DNA from: Eutypella sp. D-1
Lineage: Eukaryota; Ascomycota; Sordariomycetes; Xylariales; Diatrypaceae
DNA length: 64,000 nt
Direction of reading: 5' to 3'
Assembly: GCA_023313575.1 (NCBI GenBank)
Contig: JAJTTP010000030.1
Location: forward strand, 186,001-250,000
Shown piece after piece: positions 36,201-49,287 of the stretch. Under the pieces are notes generated by a model. It did no database searches, was not told the origin of the DNA, and saw only the letters and a program-made list of their open reading frames with translations. Every line of letters starts with the position of its first letter. Position 1 is the first letter of the stretch. Made by a program: the position numbers and the translations under genes.

Positions 36201-37343
36201 ATGAAAGAGTCTACCACCATGGATCATTTGTCGCGTCGGACAGGTCAGATAAAAGATGAGCGGACTCCTCTTCCCAAACCGCAGGTCTTCGTCCAAGTTC
36301 AGTTCGGGATATCATGGAACAAGCGGCATTCTCCATCCAGTCATACCTTAACATACATGTCCCGTAATCTACGGAATTCGAGAGACCTCGGCAATTTCCC
36401 TCGTCAGGTCCCACCTGCGACCACTAACTACCTAGCCGCTGCGACGGAATCCGGTGAACCTCGCCATCAGAATCAAGAGTGCTCGCGTCGGCCTCAGACA
36501 CCATTCTATGGTGAAGGCCTTCAACCATCAGGCGGTCTCTCACAGCAACCCGAAGGTTACGCAGTGCCCTCGCGACGTGCACGGGCGGCTGGTGAGCATG
36601 GTCGTCATCGAAACAAGCCTATGGACGAAAATCGTCTTCAGCCAACGCGGCCGCAGCGGAGAGAAGCAAGGAGTGGGACCCGGGCGCCATCTCTTGATAG
36701 GGGAAATTCGGAACCACCCCCTTTGAATGAGAGCCCTTGGGATGCTGAGGGTCCATCATCGACCTTATTTCCGCCTCCAGGACGCCGTCCTCTCAGCGAA
36801 AACCCACAAGTAATGGCGAAACCCCTGCCAGCAGCCCCGGACCAGTTTCGATTGGGGTCCGATGGCCTGCCTTGGGATGCGTATGCCTGGCCTCCGGGAA
36901 CGAGCAGCCACGACGAGGAAGATGCTGGCTACGAGTCTCCCTACGAGAATAACCCAACGGTAGTTCCGCTTTCTGCTCCCACGAGTCGCACCCGCGACAC
37001 TCAACAGGCTCGTGAACTTGAATCATTATCAACCGCCATGATGACGATAGACAATGGGTTTGAGAACCAGTGGTGGTATCAGGGCCCGAGGGAGTCGACC
37101 CAGTATTGGACACGTTCCGATGCCGACTCAACAAGGAGTCTGCCAGAAGACGTACTGGTCTCCGCGGCAGAACCAACATACTCGACGACTGCTGGTTTCT
37201 CGGGGGCTATTCCTGATGACAGGTCAGGCTTAAATGTCCTCGTCTCCCCGCTCTCCCCTGCCTCCAACAGTCCCGCCCAGAGCTTTAGGCCTTTGCATCG
37301 GACGTTGACTACGAAGTCGGAAGAATTGTTCATGGAGGCTTAA
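36201..37343 (+). CDS. hypothetical disordered protein
   Basis: A single open frame of 380 codons that I do not recognise. The ATG at 36219 (CACCATGG) has the better initiation context, so translation may begin there with six fewer residues. No signal peptide or membrane segment is seen. The sequence is polar and rich in Pro, Ser, Arg and Glu, with no low-entropy repeats. A few aromatic islands look like short linear motifs: SPWDAEGP, DGLPWDAYAWPPG and NQWWYQGPRE. The C-terminus has VSPLSPASNSP with several Ser-Pro sites. The even codon usage over 1.1 kb, good start context and preceding leader argue for a real gene. A regulatory or scaffold role is only a guess. Confidence 0.65.
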   Translation: MKESTTMDHLSRRTGQIKDERTPLPKPQVFVQVQFGISWNKRHSPSSHTLTYMSRNLRNSRDLGNFPRQVPPATTNYLAAATESGEPRHQNQECSRRPQTPFYGEGLQPSGGLSQQPEGYAVPSRRARAAGEHGRHRNKPMDENRLQPTRPQRREARSGTRAPSLDRGNSEPPPLNESPWDAEGPSSTLFPPPGRRPLSENPQVMAKPLPAAPDQFRLGSDGLPWDAYAWPPGTSSHDEEDAGYESPYENNPTVVPLSAPTSRTRDTQQARELESLSTAMMTIDNGFENQWWYQGPRESTQYWTRSDADSTRSLPEDVLVSAAEPTYSTTAGFSGAIPDDRSGLNVLVSPLSPASNSPAQSFRPLHRTLTTKSEELFMEA

Positions 37344-40300
37344 GAAAGAGGTCGCCAGGGAATCCACATGGATCTCGCTAAGGTTACAACGGATAAGGAC
37401 TCGTTTCACAAAATACAAACTTCGCAAAACAACAGGTGACGCTACGCGGTGCTAGTAAGAAAGCTTACACCGACTACAATATACGAACGCTCGGCTTTGC
37501 CGTGCCAGCGCTGTGTCATAGCAGCAATTTGAACAGAACGCGGGGATCGCGGAAGACAATCTTGAATATAATCAGCATATCTACGGCGTTATGGTACAAA
37601 GGTGCTCATATTTGCACATGGAAGGTTACATAGCGGAGGATATTCCCCAGAGGCATGGCGTGGTTTATCTTCTCAACTGGCATTTACAGGTCATCGTACA
37701 AAAAGATTTTATATTTTACATATATTCGCATCAACTCTTCTTTGTTGAGCCGCTACGGTTCTCATTCAAAATATCCGGTTTCCAACAGGCACCGTGGGGC
37801 TCATTCTCTCTTCACGACGTGATTATTGTATTGTGTACCAGGCTGAAGCTGAAAAGCCATACGACTTGTGCCCCTCGTAGTTGCAGAAAATACTTATTTC
37901 TCACGATGCTGCTAGTACTACACGCTTATTCACTAGAAACTAATACAAAAATATGACGCCCATCATCTACGGTAATAGGGCTCGAAATAGACGCGTACCG
38001 CTATTAGACGTGTATCTAGGAGACTGAGCTAGTACTATGTTGGTAGTTCACGGGACTCGCGGCTCGGCGGTAGAACGATTGTGGATAATGATCTTATATC
38101 GAATATCCTAGTTCAGCAGGTGTTATACAAGTCTAATCCTGTATTGTGCGATTATTTTGCAGTTGGCCCGGGGAATATCATTGTCTTCTCGGTTTACAGA
38201 GCCGACAGGTGTAAAGAGATCCTGGAAGAAAGGGACGTTCCTCCATCCTAGCTCGGCATAGGACAGAGATGTCGTAATTTACCATGCAAGGAGTTCGGCA
38301 TTCTGCTGTCATCTACGTATGTACGTCTAATACCAATTCTGTATCGTCATTAATACTCCTACAGGGTTTTCTAGTCATCGTTATGCAGGTACCCAAGGCG
38401 CGTGAGAGGCCAGACCGAAGCCAAATCCGACAGCAGCTTCCATTTCGAGGAGATGTATCCTGGGCGAACGGGGCCCGGGAACCTGCCCGGTCCGCCAGGG
38501 GATCTGGAGGCTTAACCCTGTCTTTCAAGTGCACAAGAGATCTGTTTTTAATAATAAAAATCCTCCCATTTGAAAAATCCCGACCCGACGATAGCTCGAC
38601 TATTCCCCGGCAACCCCACGTACATTTTTTTGTCCTATATGATTATTTTGAATTCTATATATATTTTATACCCGGTCTGCTAAGCAGGTGCTTCTCCATA
38701 TCCTCTTCTGCAAACGGGCCGACTCTTTTTTACATATACAGAAGTGGACATCTCTATTTCACATTTCCAACTTACCCTAGTCATAAATATCAAGCTCCAG
38801 TCTGGAAATTCTTTTATCCAATCAAGTTCAACATACAGGTCTATCATGTGAACTGCCACCTAGAATATAGGAAAGCAACAATAGGACCCGGCGTAGTTTA
38901 ATATTATGTTTAGGGAATAGTCTACTACTCAACGGGTGGCCCCGAGGCCGCTGGGGAGAAGGGGCGAATCGCTTGTCTCCTGCCCCCAAAAAGTTTAAGG
39001 TTGCTCGTCCATAAGACGATCTCGGAGAAGAGCTACTCTGGGCAATGCCAATGTTTCTGTGAAGACTACGGCTCGTTTATTACTTAACCTACCCCGTTAA
39101 CCGGTGCTTCCTCGGGGCGGGCCAACATAGATGTGGGAATGGATCCATCCTCCCTGGTCCTGGCTCTTCTATTGCTGTCCCTTTCGCTGGGGGGGAAGGG
39201 AGGCTATCGCATGTTACCTCACCTTCTCATGCGACGAGGACATGATAGCAATAATCTGCGACATTGACGGACCATAGGATGATGGTAACGAGGGGCAGGT
39301 TAGGTAGCATTCGACCGGCTTATGCTGCACATCTTCCCCACGCCTGATGGAACCCTGACGTTCATGTGCGACGAAGCGCGGGGCGCCTCGCCCCCTATTA
39401 CCCCAGGTAGATGGGCCGACAGCGTTACAACATAACGGCCGACTTTCCGTGGCCCTCGAGCCTCGTCATCTATACAGTGGCATCGATACACACCTAGAAT
39501 ATAAATATATAACTATCGGCAGCCGTACTGCGTGGAATCATACACTTAGCGCCGGGTCGCAGTAGAAACAAATGTGACTACAACCGCCCGTTGCAAGCGA
39601 TTACCCCCTTGCCGGAGTCACTCACCCGATACCAACCAACCGGTAGGCTGTCTCCCGGCCATGCGGCTTGGGATCATCTATATATGCCGATATGCCTAGC
39701 CTCGGGGGTGACAGCGCAGGGTTGGAAGGTATGAACACAGCTATTCCGTTGCATGTATATTTCCCTGCATAGGGATTCGTCTTATCTTCACTTACTGTGA
39801 TTCAACACTGGCACATATTACCAGGGTGACTGAGGTGGCTGGACGAACGCACCAATCATCGACGCGGTATCTGCTAGCCTTCCCAGCATCAACGTAACGC
39901 AATGGCCTCCAAAAATTTTATATTTGCTGGGTTCCTAGGTTATCCATTACCTAAATACTACCTATGTATTTGCGTTGCAATGTGGGCGCGTGCGTGGGTG
40001 ACACCGAGTTTGCGAGTTTCTATTTTTGTCTCCCCCCTTGACAGATCTACAGACGGGATCGACAGCCGGGGTTCACCCCCGTGCAATTTGTGCTGACGAT
40101 CTTCTTTCAAGCAAGAACGACGTTCATACGCCACCGAGATGCTTTCTACTACCTAGTTACATTGTACACCTGCCCTAGAGACGTATATAATCGACCGTGA
40201 AGTACAGCTTTGCTTGAGTAGACGACTAGTTGCCAAAAAAAAGGAAAAAAAAAAGGGGGGGGGGGACGCAAGTATCCTACCTAGGGTCTAGATGCGACAC

Positions 40301-43300
40301 CAGTTATACGCTTTGCTCGAGGCCAACTCAACTTTCCTCGGCTCGGGTAGTTGCAGGGACCGATATAATGACGATCTGGCCAGGTACCCATGGAGCTCGC
40401 GGTTTGTATGTCGTTACCCAGATCGTCGAGGGATACCTAGATGCTGATCCGGCGCCAATTATCATATGAGTCTACCAATTACTTCGCGTAAGAAATGCCA
40501 CTGCATGTACAGTGGTGGTAGGTGGCATGCTGGCCGACAGATCGATGGACAATGAGCACCCTGACCGCTATATCCAGCGTACTTCTCTCTGCATGGCCTT
40601 GAATTAACACGGTATACTTGTGTGACCCCCAAGTACATCATCTATCCAGCTGTATAGCTTTGTATGGCTATTTTTCGGTCTTAACAGAACCCCTTTTGTA
40701 CGCAGGTTGCAACCTGTGACAGAGCATCGGGCTGGTATGACAGGTGTAGCCTTGTCGTCTGGGTCGAGAAGCCTCCCGCCCAGTACTCCCGCCAAAGTGA
40801 TCAGCGAAACCCTCCTGCCCCGACCAATGACCACTGCTACACATAGCACCACCGTAAAGTAACCAATCTAGCCGATATAGGTGGATCGTCGGAAGCATGA
40901 TGGAGGCACAGAGCGTATAGCTAAGGTCCATCCGATTTGGGTGCTCGCAAGGACCATACAGTTCTACTCAGTGATAACCCCTCTCGTCTTACATATACAA
41001 CCATATCTAAGATGGAACATGTGTTCTGGCCATATGCACGGGCGCCAGGAGGTGCGCTCCCACCTCCCCTCTTGTTGACGTGGGCCAGGTATGTGTGACA
41101 CTTAACACCAACCCGTTGATGCTTAGTCCATATTATAAAAAAAGGACCTTGCAGATATTCGCTTGATATACTATGCTGCGCTACCGTTCTAACTCAGAGG
41201 GGGTATGTGCGCGCGTGAATGATGACGCCCTTGACACTCGGGACTTATTCGCTTGCTGAGGGTTCATAGGCTCGCCCCACCTCTAAAGTCCCTCCTTGAA
41301 CTCCATCTTATGGCTTACACCCTAGTGTATAAAGTGCTGAGTAGCGAAGTGCTGCATCGGCCGGTATCTAAGTTTCACAATCTAGGATCTGTATCTGCGT
41401 CGGTGAACTGCCCAGACATGGGACATTTGTAATATGCTGCTGATTAGTTTCTTCTCTACGAGTTAAGCACGACAACTCCCGCTGTGCCATATTGGCACTA
41501 TCGAGTGTAACCTCAGCAATCCTGCTGGGCTCATCCTTCTATGAGACCCTAAATCCACTCAAGCTAGCACCCCACGACGTCAACCTCCCTGCCGTTCCTT
41601 GCCAACCATATGCCGCAAATAGGAGCTGCGATTGCATGCACCCCCGCGTACACACCAAGGCCTTCGTGTTCGAGAAGTGTGCATTAGAAATCAACACCCG
41701 CTACAATGAACCATCATCTGGCCCTTCATTCTGAGCTGCGGTACTAGCCACACCACAGGTATACGCGAACTCTACCAGCGAGTGTTGTATATATCACAGT
41801 GACTTTTGCGGACGTTCAGTGGTTTCAATAGCATGATGAGGTCAGCCACGCCCCCTTACGCCGGAGAATGGGGCCTCGGAACCGGCATATGTCAAGATAC
41901 ACGGGAATAAACACATTGGGGTCAAGGCGTCCTGCGACTACTGCTCGAAACAATAATAGTTGCACCAGGCGACATCGTTGAAGCTAGGTGCGCAACTATT
42001 TAGGAAATAAAGTACACGATACCGCGGGGGAGAGACAGTAAGCAGTGGTCTTCCGATCCAAAGCCGCCATTGGCTTGCTTCCTTCATGTCGGATTGCCAT
42101 GTAGATGTAATCCAGCCAGCTGATAGGGGTGATGGGGGTTATTATCGAGCACGCCGCATGCTGCCTGCTGGCGCGTAGTATGTTGACCGATTTACAGTCC
42201 ACCGATATCCAAGGTTGGGTATCTACGTCTTCCCGGTAAGAAGCCGCAGGACTACGTTGTTCCGCAAATACGGCTAGTTTAGAGAACTAGAAGTTACTGG
42301 TGCCATTGCAAGGGGGCGTTTGGTGCTGACGCCAGTTCGATGTCCTCTCTATCTTTCCACATCAATCCCCCCGCATATATTGTTGGGTGCCTAGGAAGGA
42401 TACACTCACGTATGCATGAGTGGATTCATGGTCCTAAGGTGTTATGAGGCCTAGGATAACCCATTGCCAATAATAGACATCAACCATTGTCCGATGATGC
42501 CTAGACGCCACTCGCGCCTTAGGGTCGATAGCTCCTATACCGGGTAGGAAGATGCGATAGGATGCTTGATCGGTCAGTAACTACCTCCTGATGTTATTGC
42601 CGTTTCTTCGCCACGATGGGGATCACCAATACCTCTGGGCGCCCAGGTTCTCTGAGCCTTTCCCGGTCGCACTATAGGCATCTTGTCCAGCAAACCTTCA
42701 CAGTAGCGAGGCCACGAGCGAATCGGCCCGTGTACAGTAGCTTCGTAGCTTAGATCATTCGAGAGTTCACAGTAGGATTCATGATTAAGTCGTGAAAACA
42801 CGGGCATAGAGACCCTACGCTGCCTGAGCCAAGGCTAGTTCGCTAGACTGAACATTGAAATGCACAAGCAGTGGTCAATCCAGTCCAGGATAGTCATGCT
42901 CGAGTCCGACGGGACACGCCATGAGGACCAGCGTCACCCATCCCGAACTCATGGGGCTATGGGACGACGCTGATGAGGTCCAATGTATCTCTTGGCATAC
43001 GATGCCGCAAGGAGGTCGACTGTAATACTGTAGGAAGTTGACGTTGTGGGTGCCATGGTATATCCCTTATACCCCGACCGACCCCGGGAAATAGTTGTAG
43101 GGGCGACTTTCAGGGCATGGCAGAATAACAATCAAGGGCATTGGAGAATTGTGCGGCCCAGCGTCGCGACGACGCAACGTGGAAAAGTTCTCCGCATAGC
43201 ATAGCCTGCCCCTCCCTACCTGCAGATGGCCCAACACGGCGTACTTTATGAAACACCGTAGATGTGATCGCTATTTAGCTACATAAGGTGTACGTGCACT

Positions 43301-44696
43301 ACGAATACATGTCCAGCTCGTACTTCTTACCTCCATGGCGAACTTGGGGGTGCTCATTAAGAGGCAGGTCCACGATGGAAAGGCCCTGGTTTAGGAGTGT
43401 CGCAGAAGACTACCGGAATCTCTCTGCGGAAGGGAGCTTCACCTGCTATGAGGCCGACTGAGAGTACGGCAACGGGTCAGGTTTGGCGGATAGATCCGAC
43501 CCATAAGTCATTTTGAAATAGAAGTGGTATGATATAACTACAAACCCTCCCACAGCCCCTTTGCCCCTGAATCCTAATGGTCTTCACATAATTAGGATAA
43601 TGGTCCTGTCGAACCAATGTAAGCCTGCTCATTCCTCTGACCTATGGCCAGACCACTTTCTTCCTACTTAAAACGGCCACATGTTGAAGGAAGTAAAAAA
43701 TATCGAAGGAGGCCTGGAAAGGCCCATGAGCCGGTTTTTGATCGATCTTGGGTGGGTAGACGGGCGCGTAGTGACTTCGTATGCCTTATGCAGTACGGTG
43801 TCTACATGCCGTATATTCGGCATACGCTTCAAATCTCTCCCTCATGACGCATATAACCAGCCAGGCACTGTTAAGTACCGGCTCAGGCGAGGAGCTTGAA
43901 AATAACCCTAAACCCTTAGTTACAATGGAGTCAACGGCTCGGAGAATAGTGAGTGAAGGTCTGAGGAGAATCCAGCGGATTGCATTGTAAGTAGGTATGT
44001 CTACAAACTACGCTCTCATATGTCAAGCTAGCTCACACAGGGCATTGCTCCCATCCCTCAGTTCCGGACAGTTGGAGAAAGTTAGTCAGTCTCTTATGAT
44101 GCCATATCAATATGCACCATCTACAGACTGCGCAAGATGCTCAGTCCATGCATCTGCTATATGTTGATATCTAACGGCCAGGCCAAGGGTAGGAACCACC
44201 GCTTCATAGGTGTCGATGGGGTCGTGTTTCTTCTCACCATCCTGTCTCGTCTCAGTTTGAAGAGTTGGGCTACGGTATATGGGCATGGGGTGTTAAGTTT
44301 AATGTATGGGTGAGTAAACCACACCACCTGTCGCAAGCTGTAGTTGGATATGCGATTATTCGCTCATCGTTAGACACGAAGATAAATTTGTGGGATGTGT
44401 TAATGTATTTATTTAACTATGCCGATTATCATCGTTCTAGTCTAGTAGAAGGTAAATCTATCTAACATCACTGCCTGCAGCGACGTGACAAAAGAAAACT
44501 ACGGTGCCAGAGATGGCGCATTACAAGCGATATTCACTTATGTTCCAACTCCAACTATGCATGTGTGTGTCGTCAACAGAGGGGAATCGTCACCTGGCCC
44601 CTGAACTCCAGAACCCTCATACCGAAACATCCAAACCCTCGCGCGCGCCAACCCTTGATGCAAAGATGGTAGTACATGTCTGCGATATCCTCGCCT
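37344..44696. other. 7.4-kb stretch without a supportable gene
   Basis: The longest gene-free interval of the window. Base composition looks balanced, without the strong TA enrichment of RIP-mutated transposons, and I recognise no transposase, reverse transcriptase or terminal repeats. The longest frames are 205 codons (38284-38901, +) and 121 codons (37591-37956, +), both without motifs. It contains few microsatellites compared with the other spacers apart from an A/G tract at about 40233-40265. Its content is unexplained. Confidence 0.5.
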
Positions 44697-47343
44697 TTAA
44701 TCGACCTCGGTGTTGTAGCTATCGCTGGCGCGGCGACGAGACCTATGTGACACCCTGTTTCTATAGCCCGGGATGAAGTAGTCGTCGTCGTCGTCCTCTA
44801 GGTCGCTGAACTCGCCGTCGGAATAGTCCCATTGTACCGGGATCTGCTCGCCACTTTCACCAAAGCCGAAGACCAGCCCTCGCCACTCGCCGGATACAAT
44901 CATCTTGGCTACCTTCAGCATGAGGTTGACGAGGTAGCGTGGTGGACCTAGGAGAATATCCAAAGTCCGCTGAATGATGGTGCCTGGAATTTGGCGCATA
45001 CTACTGAGCGGGCTTTGGGACTCATCTTCCCTCTTTGGTGGCGAAAAGATGTTTACTGCGGGTGGGAACGGTGAAAGGGGCCGCCGGTCAATAGAAAGAT
45101 TGTTGCGACGCAGGCGTTGTCTCGGCGCTGGCCTCCGATCCAAACCGGACGTATGCGAGGTAGTGGACTCCTCAACGGGTATTGGGGAAGTGGGTTTGCC
45201 ATGGGTTTCAGCAGAATGTCCGGGGTCCGGTAACGCATCCGTGGAACCCACTGCGTCCGCCGTAGGGATCGAGATGACGGGCGTCTTCTTCTTCTTTGGA
45301 GAAGTGGTAAACTTTGGGTCCTCTCTCTCGCGGGAACTGGAGACGGCAAGCGGCGGGGTAGATGGTCTCGAGGATGGCGGGGATGGTGGAAGCGGTGTGA
45401 GGGGCGAATGCCAAGATTGGACGGTGTGAAAGGGTTCAGTAGAAGAGCTCACAGAGGAGCTCCCACCAGCTGTGCGGGACTTTGATGTCGTAGACGTGGC
45501 AGATCTCATTGGCGTGACAGATCTCCTCGTTGGCGTAGCAGATCTAGTTGGTGTCGCAGATCTAGTTGATTGGGTGTCTCTAGATCTATATGGGGTGGGA
45601 CTGGCAACAGGGGGGGTTGCCGGGGAATTATATGAGCGGCCAGCCAGGATGCGACTCATCCGCTTCCTCGTCAAGTTTACAGGAGCGACGTGGCCGGAGC
45701 CTTCAAAAGAAGACGGTCCGTCGCCCCCATCCCCAGAGTCCCCAGATGATGTCTCCTTCTCCTTCAATGAAGCCGCAGGTGTCCTATGAGCCCGTCCACG
45801 TCCGTCACGTTCACGCATCTCTTCCTGACTCTTCGAAGAGGACGCGGCGGACTGGTGTACCCTAGCTGGCACAGAGGAACGGCGCCCGGGTCGCAAGTCG
45901 CCGCCATAAGGATACTCCGTGGGCCTCTGTAATGGCTTTACATCGATGTTGCTCTTTGGATACTTTGCACCACTATCGGAAACTACTGATAAGTCTGAAA
46001 TGACACTACGGTTCTCGTCGAAGTCGGCAAAATCGCCATAGTCTGTGGGCAAATAAAAGTCACGGTCGGCAGACGGGACGGTGCCGTCCATACGAGGTCG
46101 TCGGACGCGATCCATACCCTGTCGTCTGTCGTCACGCCAAAATCGATCGTATTCGGCGAGGAAATGGCTCTGGGTACCGCTCAAGGTGGTCCGTCTCTCC
46201 CTCGAGTAAGTGGTGGGAGAGGGCGAGGACAAAGGGCCGAAGGGGGAGGATATCAAATTCTTCCCGTCGGGCGTCCAAGGTTTTTTTCTGACGGGGGTTT
46301 CGGGGCCCTCAGGCAATTCGACAGTAAAGCTTCGCTGGAAGGGACACTCGGTTTTCTCGAATAGTAGGATCCTTTCGAAGACATTCCGCAACATCAAAGC
46401 GCGTTGGATGTCATCGGCTTCGTCTACGGGGAGCTCGATGCGCCAATACTGAGGTCTCCGTATTTGAAGGACGAATCTACTACTGTCCTCATCGAGACAC
46501 CAGCATTGGCTCTTAGGTAAGATGGGCTGCAAGGCAGAGCCGCAACTTAGGAAGGCGACGGAACCGGGGGCACGATAGATGCGGAAGGGGCCTGAAGATG
46601 CAATCGTTAGAGCTATGCTATATGGTCCGATTGGTTGTACGGAGTACGGAGTAGTTCCCACATAAACAAGGTGACTATGGACAAGGATCCGTAGAAACGT
46701 AGAAAGAATTGTACGATAATTATGAAGTGGGAAGCAGTGGAGGGGACAGGGGATGAGGTGTACATAACTGGCATTAAAAGAAGCACGTACCAACAGCTAT
46801 GGTCCTCTCTAAGCGGGTCGAAGGAGGCAGGGTACCCGGCTGTACGTCATTCTCAGACCCAAAACGTTGATTGGAGGTGAAGGCAGTGATCTTGACAGAG
46901 GGATGGACGTAGAGGGTCTCGATATCTTTATCTTCCGAGTTGTGTGTTGAATCAGATATCGAGGCAGAGGCAGAGGCAGAGGTAGAGGCAGAAGTAGAAG
47001 GGACGGAAGCAACCGAAGCAACCGAGGCAACGGAAGGGGGTCTTGGAGGTGATGAAGTGGAGGCGGTAGAGGTGGATGCTGATGCAGATGCAGATGCAGA
47101 TGCGGATGTTGTGGATGCGGATGCTCTAGATGCCCTAGATGCTGGAGATGTTGTGGATACTGTGGATGTAGTGGATGCAGCGAATGGTGAAGTGGATGAT
47201 GAAGTGGATGTTGTTGCTATTGTTGCAGAGCGACGAGGACGAGTCGAAGGGGTAACGCCTCGTTGGGACACTTGAGACACTTGGGACACTTGGGAACGTT
47301 GGGACCGTGCCGAGACGGACGATGACGGTGTCCGTGGATCCAT
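44697..47343 (-). CDS. INP1: inheritance of peroxisomes protein 1 (Inp1)
   Basis: Two exons on the minus strand, 46791-47343 and 44697-46591, 815 aa. The ATG at 47343 starts MDPRTPSSSVSARSQ, inside a longer open frame. Order: a Ser/Ala/Thr-rich repeat region (about 1-145) with a QVS triplet repeat and SA dipeptide runs; the conserved Inp1 core (about 145-310) with TLYVHPSVKITAF, RTIAVGPFRIYRAPGSVAFL, SALQPILPKSQCWCLDE and RRPQYWRIELPV; then a long disordered Ser/Pro/Arg-rich region, and a short conserved C-terminal block (about 720-815) including LDILLGPPRYLVNLMLKV and an acidic patch. In yeast Inp1 tethers peroxisomes to the mother cell cortex by binding Pex3 and membrane lipids. The intron lies in the middle of the conserved core and splices cleanly to VGPFRIY. 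Confidence 0.92.
46958..47115 (-). repeat. coding Ser-Ala repeats in INP1 (GAYGCR hexamers on the + strand)
   Basis: On the plus strand, GAGGCA units (about 46958-46995) and GATGCA/GATGCG units (about 47074-47115) form two hexamer arrays. INP1 reads the complement, giving alternating Ser-Ala. The plus-strand frame would give Glu-Ala and Asp-Ala, but no gene is supported on that strand. Confidence 0.85.
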
Positions 47344-49287
47344 AGGTATAATAATATAATAGTGCTGAAGTATTCGACCGAAAAGAGAAAACCTTGGAAT
47401 ATACCTTCTAGTTATGCAATGTGACTGAATACCAGGTCCAGATTCACAGATTTCCCGGGTCCATCTCACTTCCAGAATCTCCGATAGTTATGGGGCTTGT
47501 CAGTCGAGGTTCATGACGGACGAACCAACTCCTCTGCCAGTCTACTGTATCAAGTGTGTGTGTAATAGATAGCACAAAGCTCGAGCCATAAAGGCTTTGC
47601 ACACAATTGGAAAAGTATGTGGTCAGGTAGGTAGTCAGTATGCGAGTAAGAATGCGAGGCGAACGAACTGGCGGCTAGTGGTTTTGTACGAAGTACGTAG
47701 GTTAGGTTTAAGATCGACGAGGAGGGGAAAAGTTGGAGGAAGAGACTGGAGGTGAGGGGTGACGGTGATCAAAGCGATCAAGCAGTCAAGGTAGTGAGTG
47801 GTCAATGAGGTGGTCAAGTGGTGTGTGCCAAGTTAGACATTACCCATCCAAAAATGGAGAGTAGTATGATTATAATATATGGTGATCGTCAAGCTGGGGT
47901 AGAAGGTAGTAGTAATAAATCTGACAAACCAGACAATGCGATGTCAAAATAGAAGAAGCAGAAGAGAGAGAGAAAAAAAAGAGTATATATGATATGCACG
48001 CCTGCCTCTGCCTCGCTATTCACAATGCAACCTAGTGACGGGGAAAACAACGTTAGAAAATGACGAAAAAAGAAGCAGTAGATATATCTAGCCAAGCTAC
48101 ATTGAGATCATTGAGATATCTAGGATATCCATGGATGTAGATGAGATAGGTGGTCTGTCCGTTCTCCCTATGGTCAGTTAATCAGGGGTTTGGAGTTTTA
48201 GATATTGGCGGGCAAGACGGGGAATGAGACGAGAGACAAAGGCATGGAAAAAAAAGTCAGAGCGAATAGAATGGTATGGATGAACGGGGACCTGGACCTG
48301 GACCTGAACCTGAACAAGGGCTGGCTGCTGAAGGGACCCGGGGACACATCCATGGGTATGTAATGGGACGGGAATGGGGGGGGAGGGGAGAGGGGGGAAG
48401 CAGGGAAGGGAAGGGAAAGGGAACTTGGAATTGATTGGGAATGGCTGAATGGGAACGGTAACGAACGGTAACGAATGATAGGACAAGAACAATTCAATAT
48501 ATCCGATTAAGATCAAATTCATCTTTTTAGCTGCATACTATGTACAAATTCCCATAGAAATGCAAGACTTTAATCCCTGCACAAATGCACAAATGTCAAA
48601 TGTCCCACATAATCTGATAATTCAACATTTCCAACATTGGGACATACCTAGGTAGACATCGTGACCCGCCAAACCCGCTTTATGCCACTAAACGAACTAT
48701 ATGTATCTGCATTATTAGTGTACGTCGCCTGTCACATCCTTAGTGCAGTAGTCTAATGTATTTCAAGGGGAACGATACTTCATTTCATTAGATAATTTGT
48801 TCCAAGTGACGTACGTTTTTCTCATGTTACCCGCGTCAAAAATTCAGGGCAGCGGAGATGGGAGCTCAGGGGTTTCGCGTTTTATATCAAGAGTACGGAG
48901 TACCATACATAAATAATACTAAACTTATATCTTCTGATGTGGCTTCCAAGGCTGGTTTTTTCTTTCTTTTTCTTTTGTCTTATCACCCTAACAGCCCCAA
49001 TATGTAGCCCCCAGTTAGCCCCCCGGGCCTCCCTCCCAACCACTCGAAAATAACGGTGGAGCGCTGCCAGCGGCTAGGCACATCATACATATTATCACTC
49101 TCCGCCATACCCTTTCCTGGCTCTAGACTCTGTCATTCGTCATTAAATGACCGAGATATCACTTGCCGGTCCACCGCGTTACGAGTCTGCGGGTCTGAAT
49201 GAGATGCTCACTGTAACTGTAACGCCCCTGATCGTAAGACTCAAGTAACAAGAACATGTCCTTCGCTCTCTTCCCATCATGCTATTC
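47344..49287. other. intergenic spacer upstream of INP1
   Basis: No gene is supported. It should include the INP1 promoter at the left and the 3' flank of the next minus-strand gene at the right. It has a CTGGAC/CTGAAC hexamer run (about 48287-48316) and a G-rich tract (about 48360-48420). The frames at 48178-48522 are overlapping low-complexity shadows. Confidence 0.55.

Noticed and set aside
38284..38901. 205-codon plus-strand open frame
   Set aside because: Longest frame in the gene-free interval, but the protein is rich in Phe, Tyr and Ile without domain or signal pattern, and there is no leader or splice context. It could still be an orphan gene if transcripts exist.
46940..47275. 111-codon plus-strand frame with Glu-Ala/Asp-Ala runs opposite INP1
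   Set aside because: It is the shadow of the Ser-Ala repeats of INP1 and lacks any further support.
48178..48522. 114-codon minus-strand frame
   Set aside because: Low-complexity CTGGAC/CTGAAC and G-rich sequence gives open frames in more than one register.
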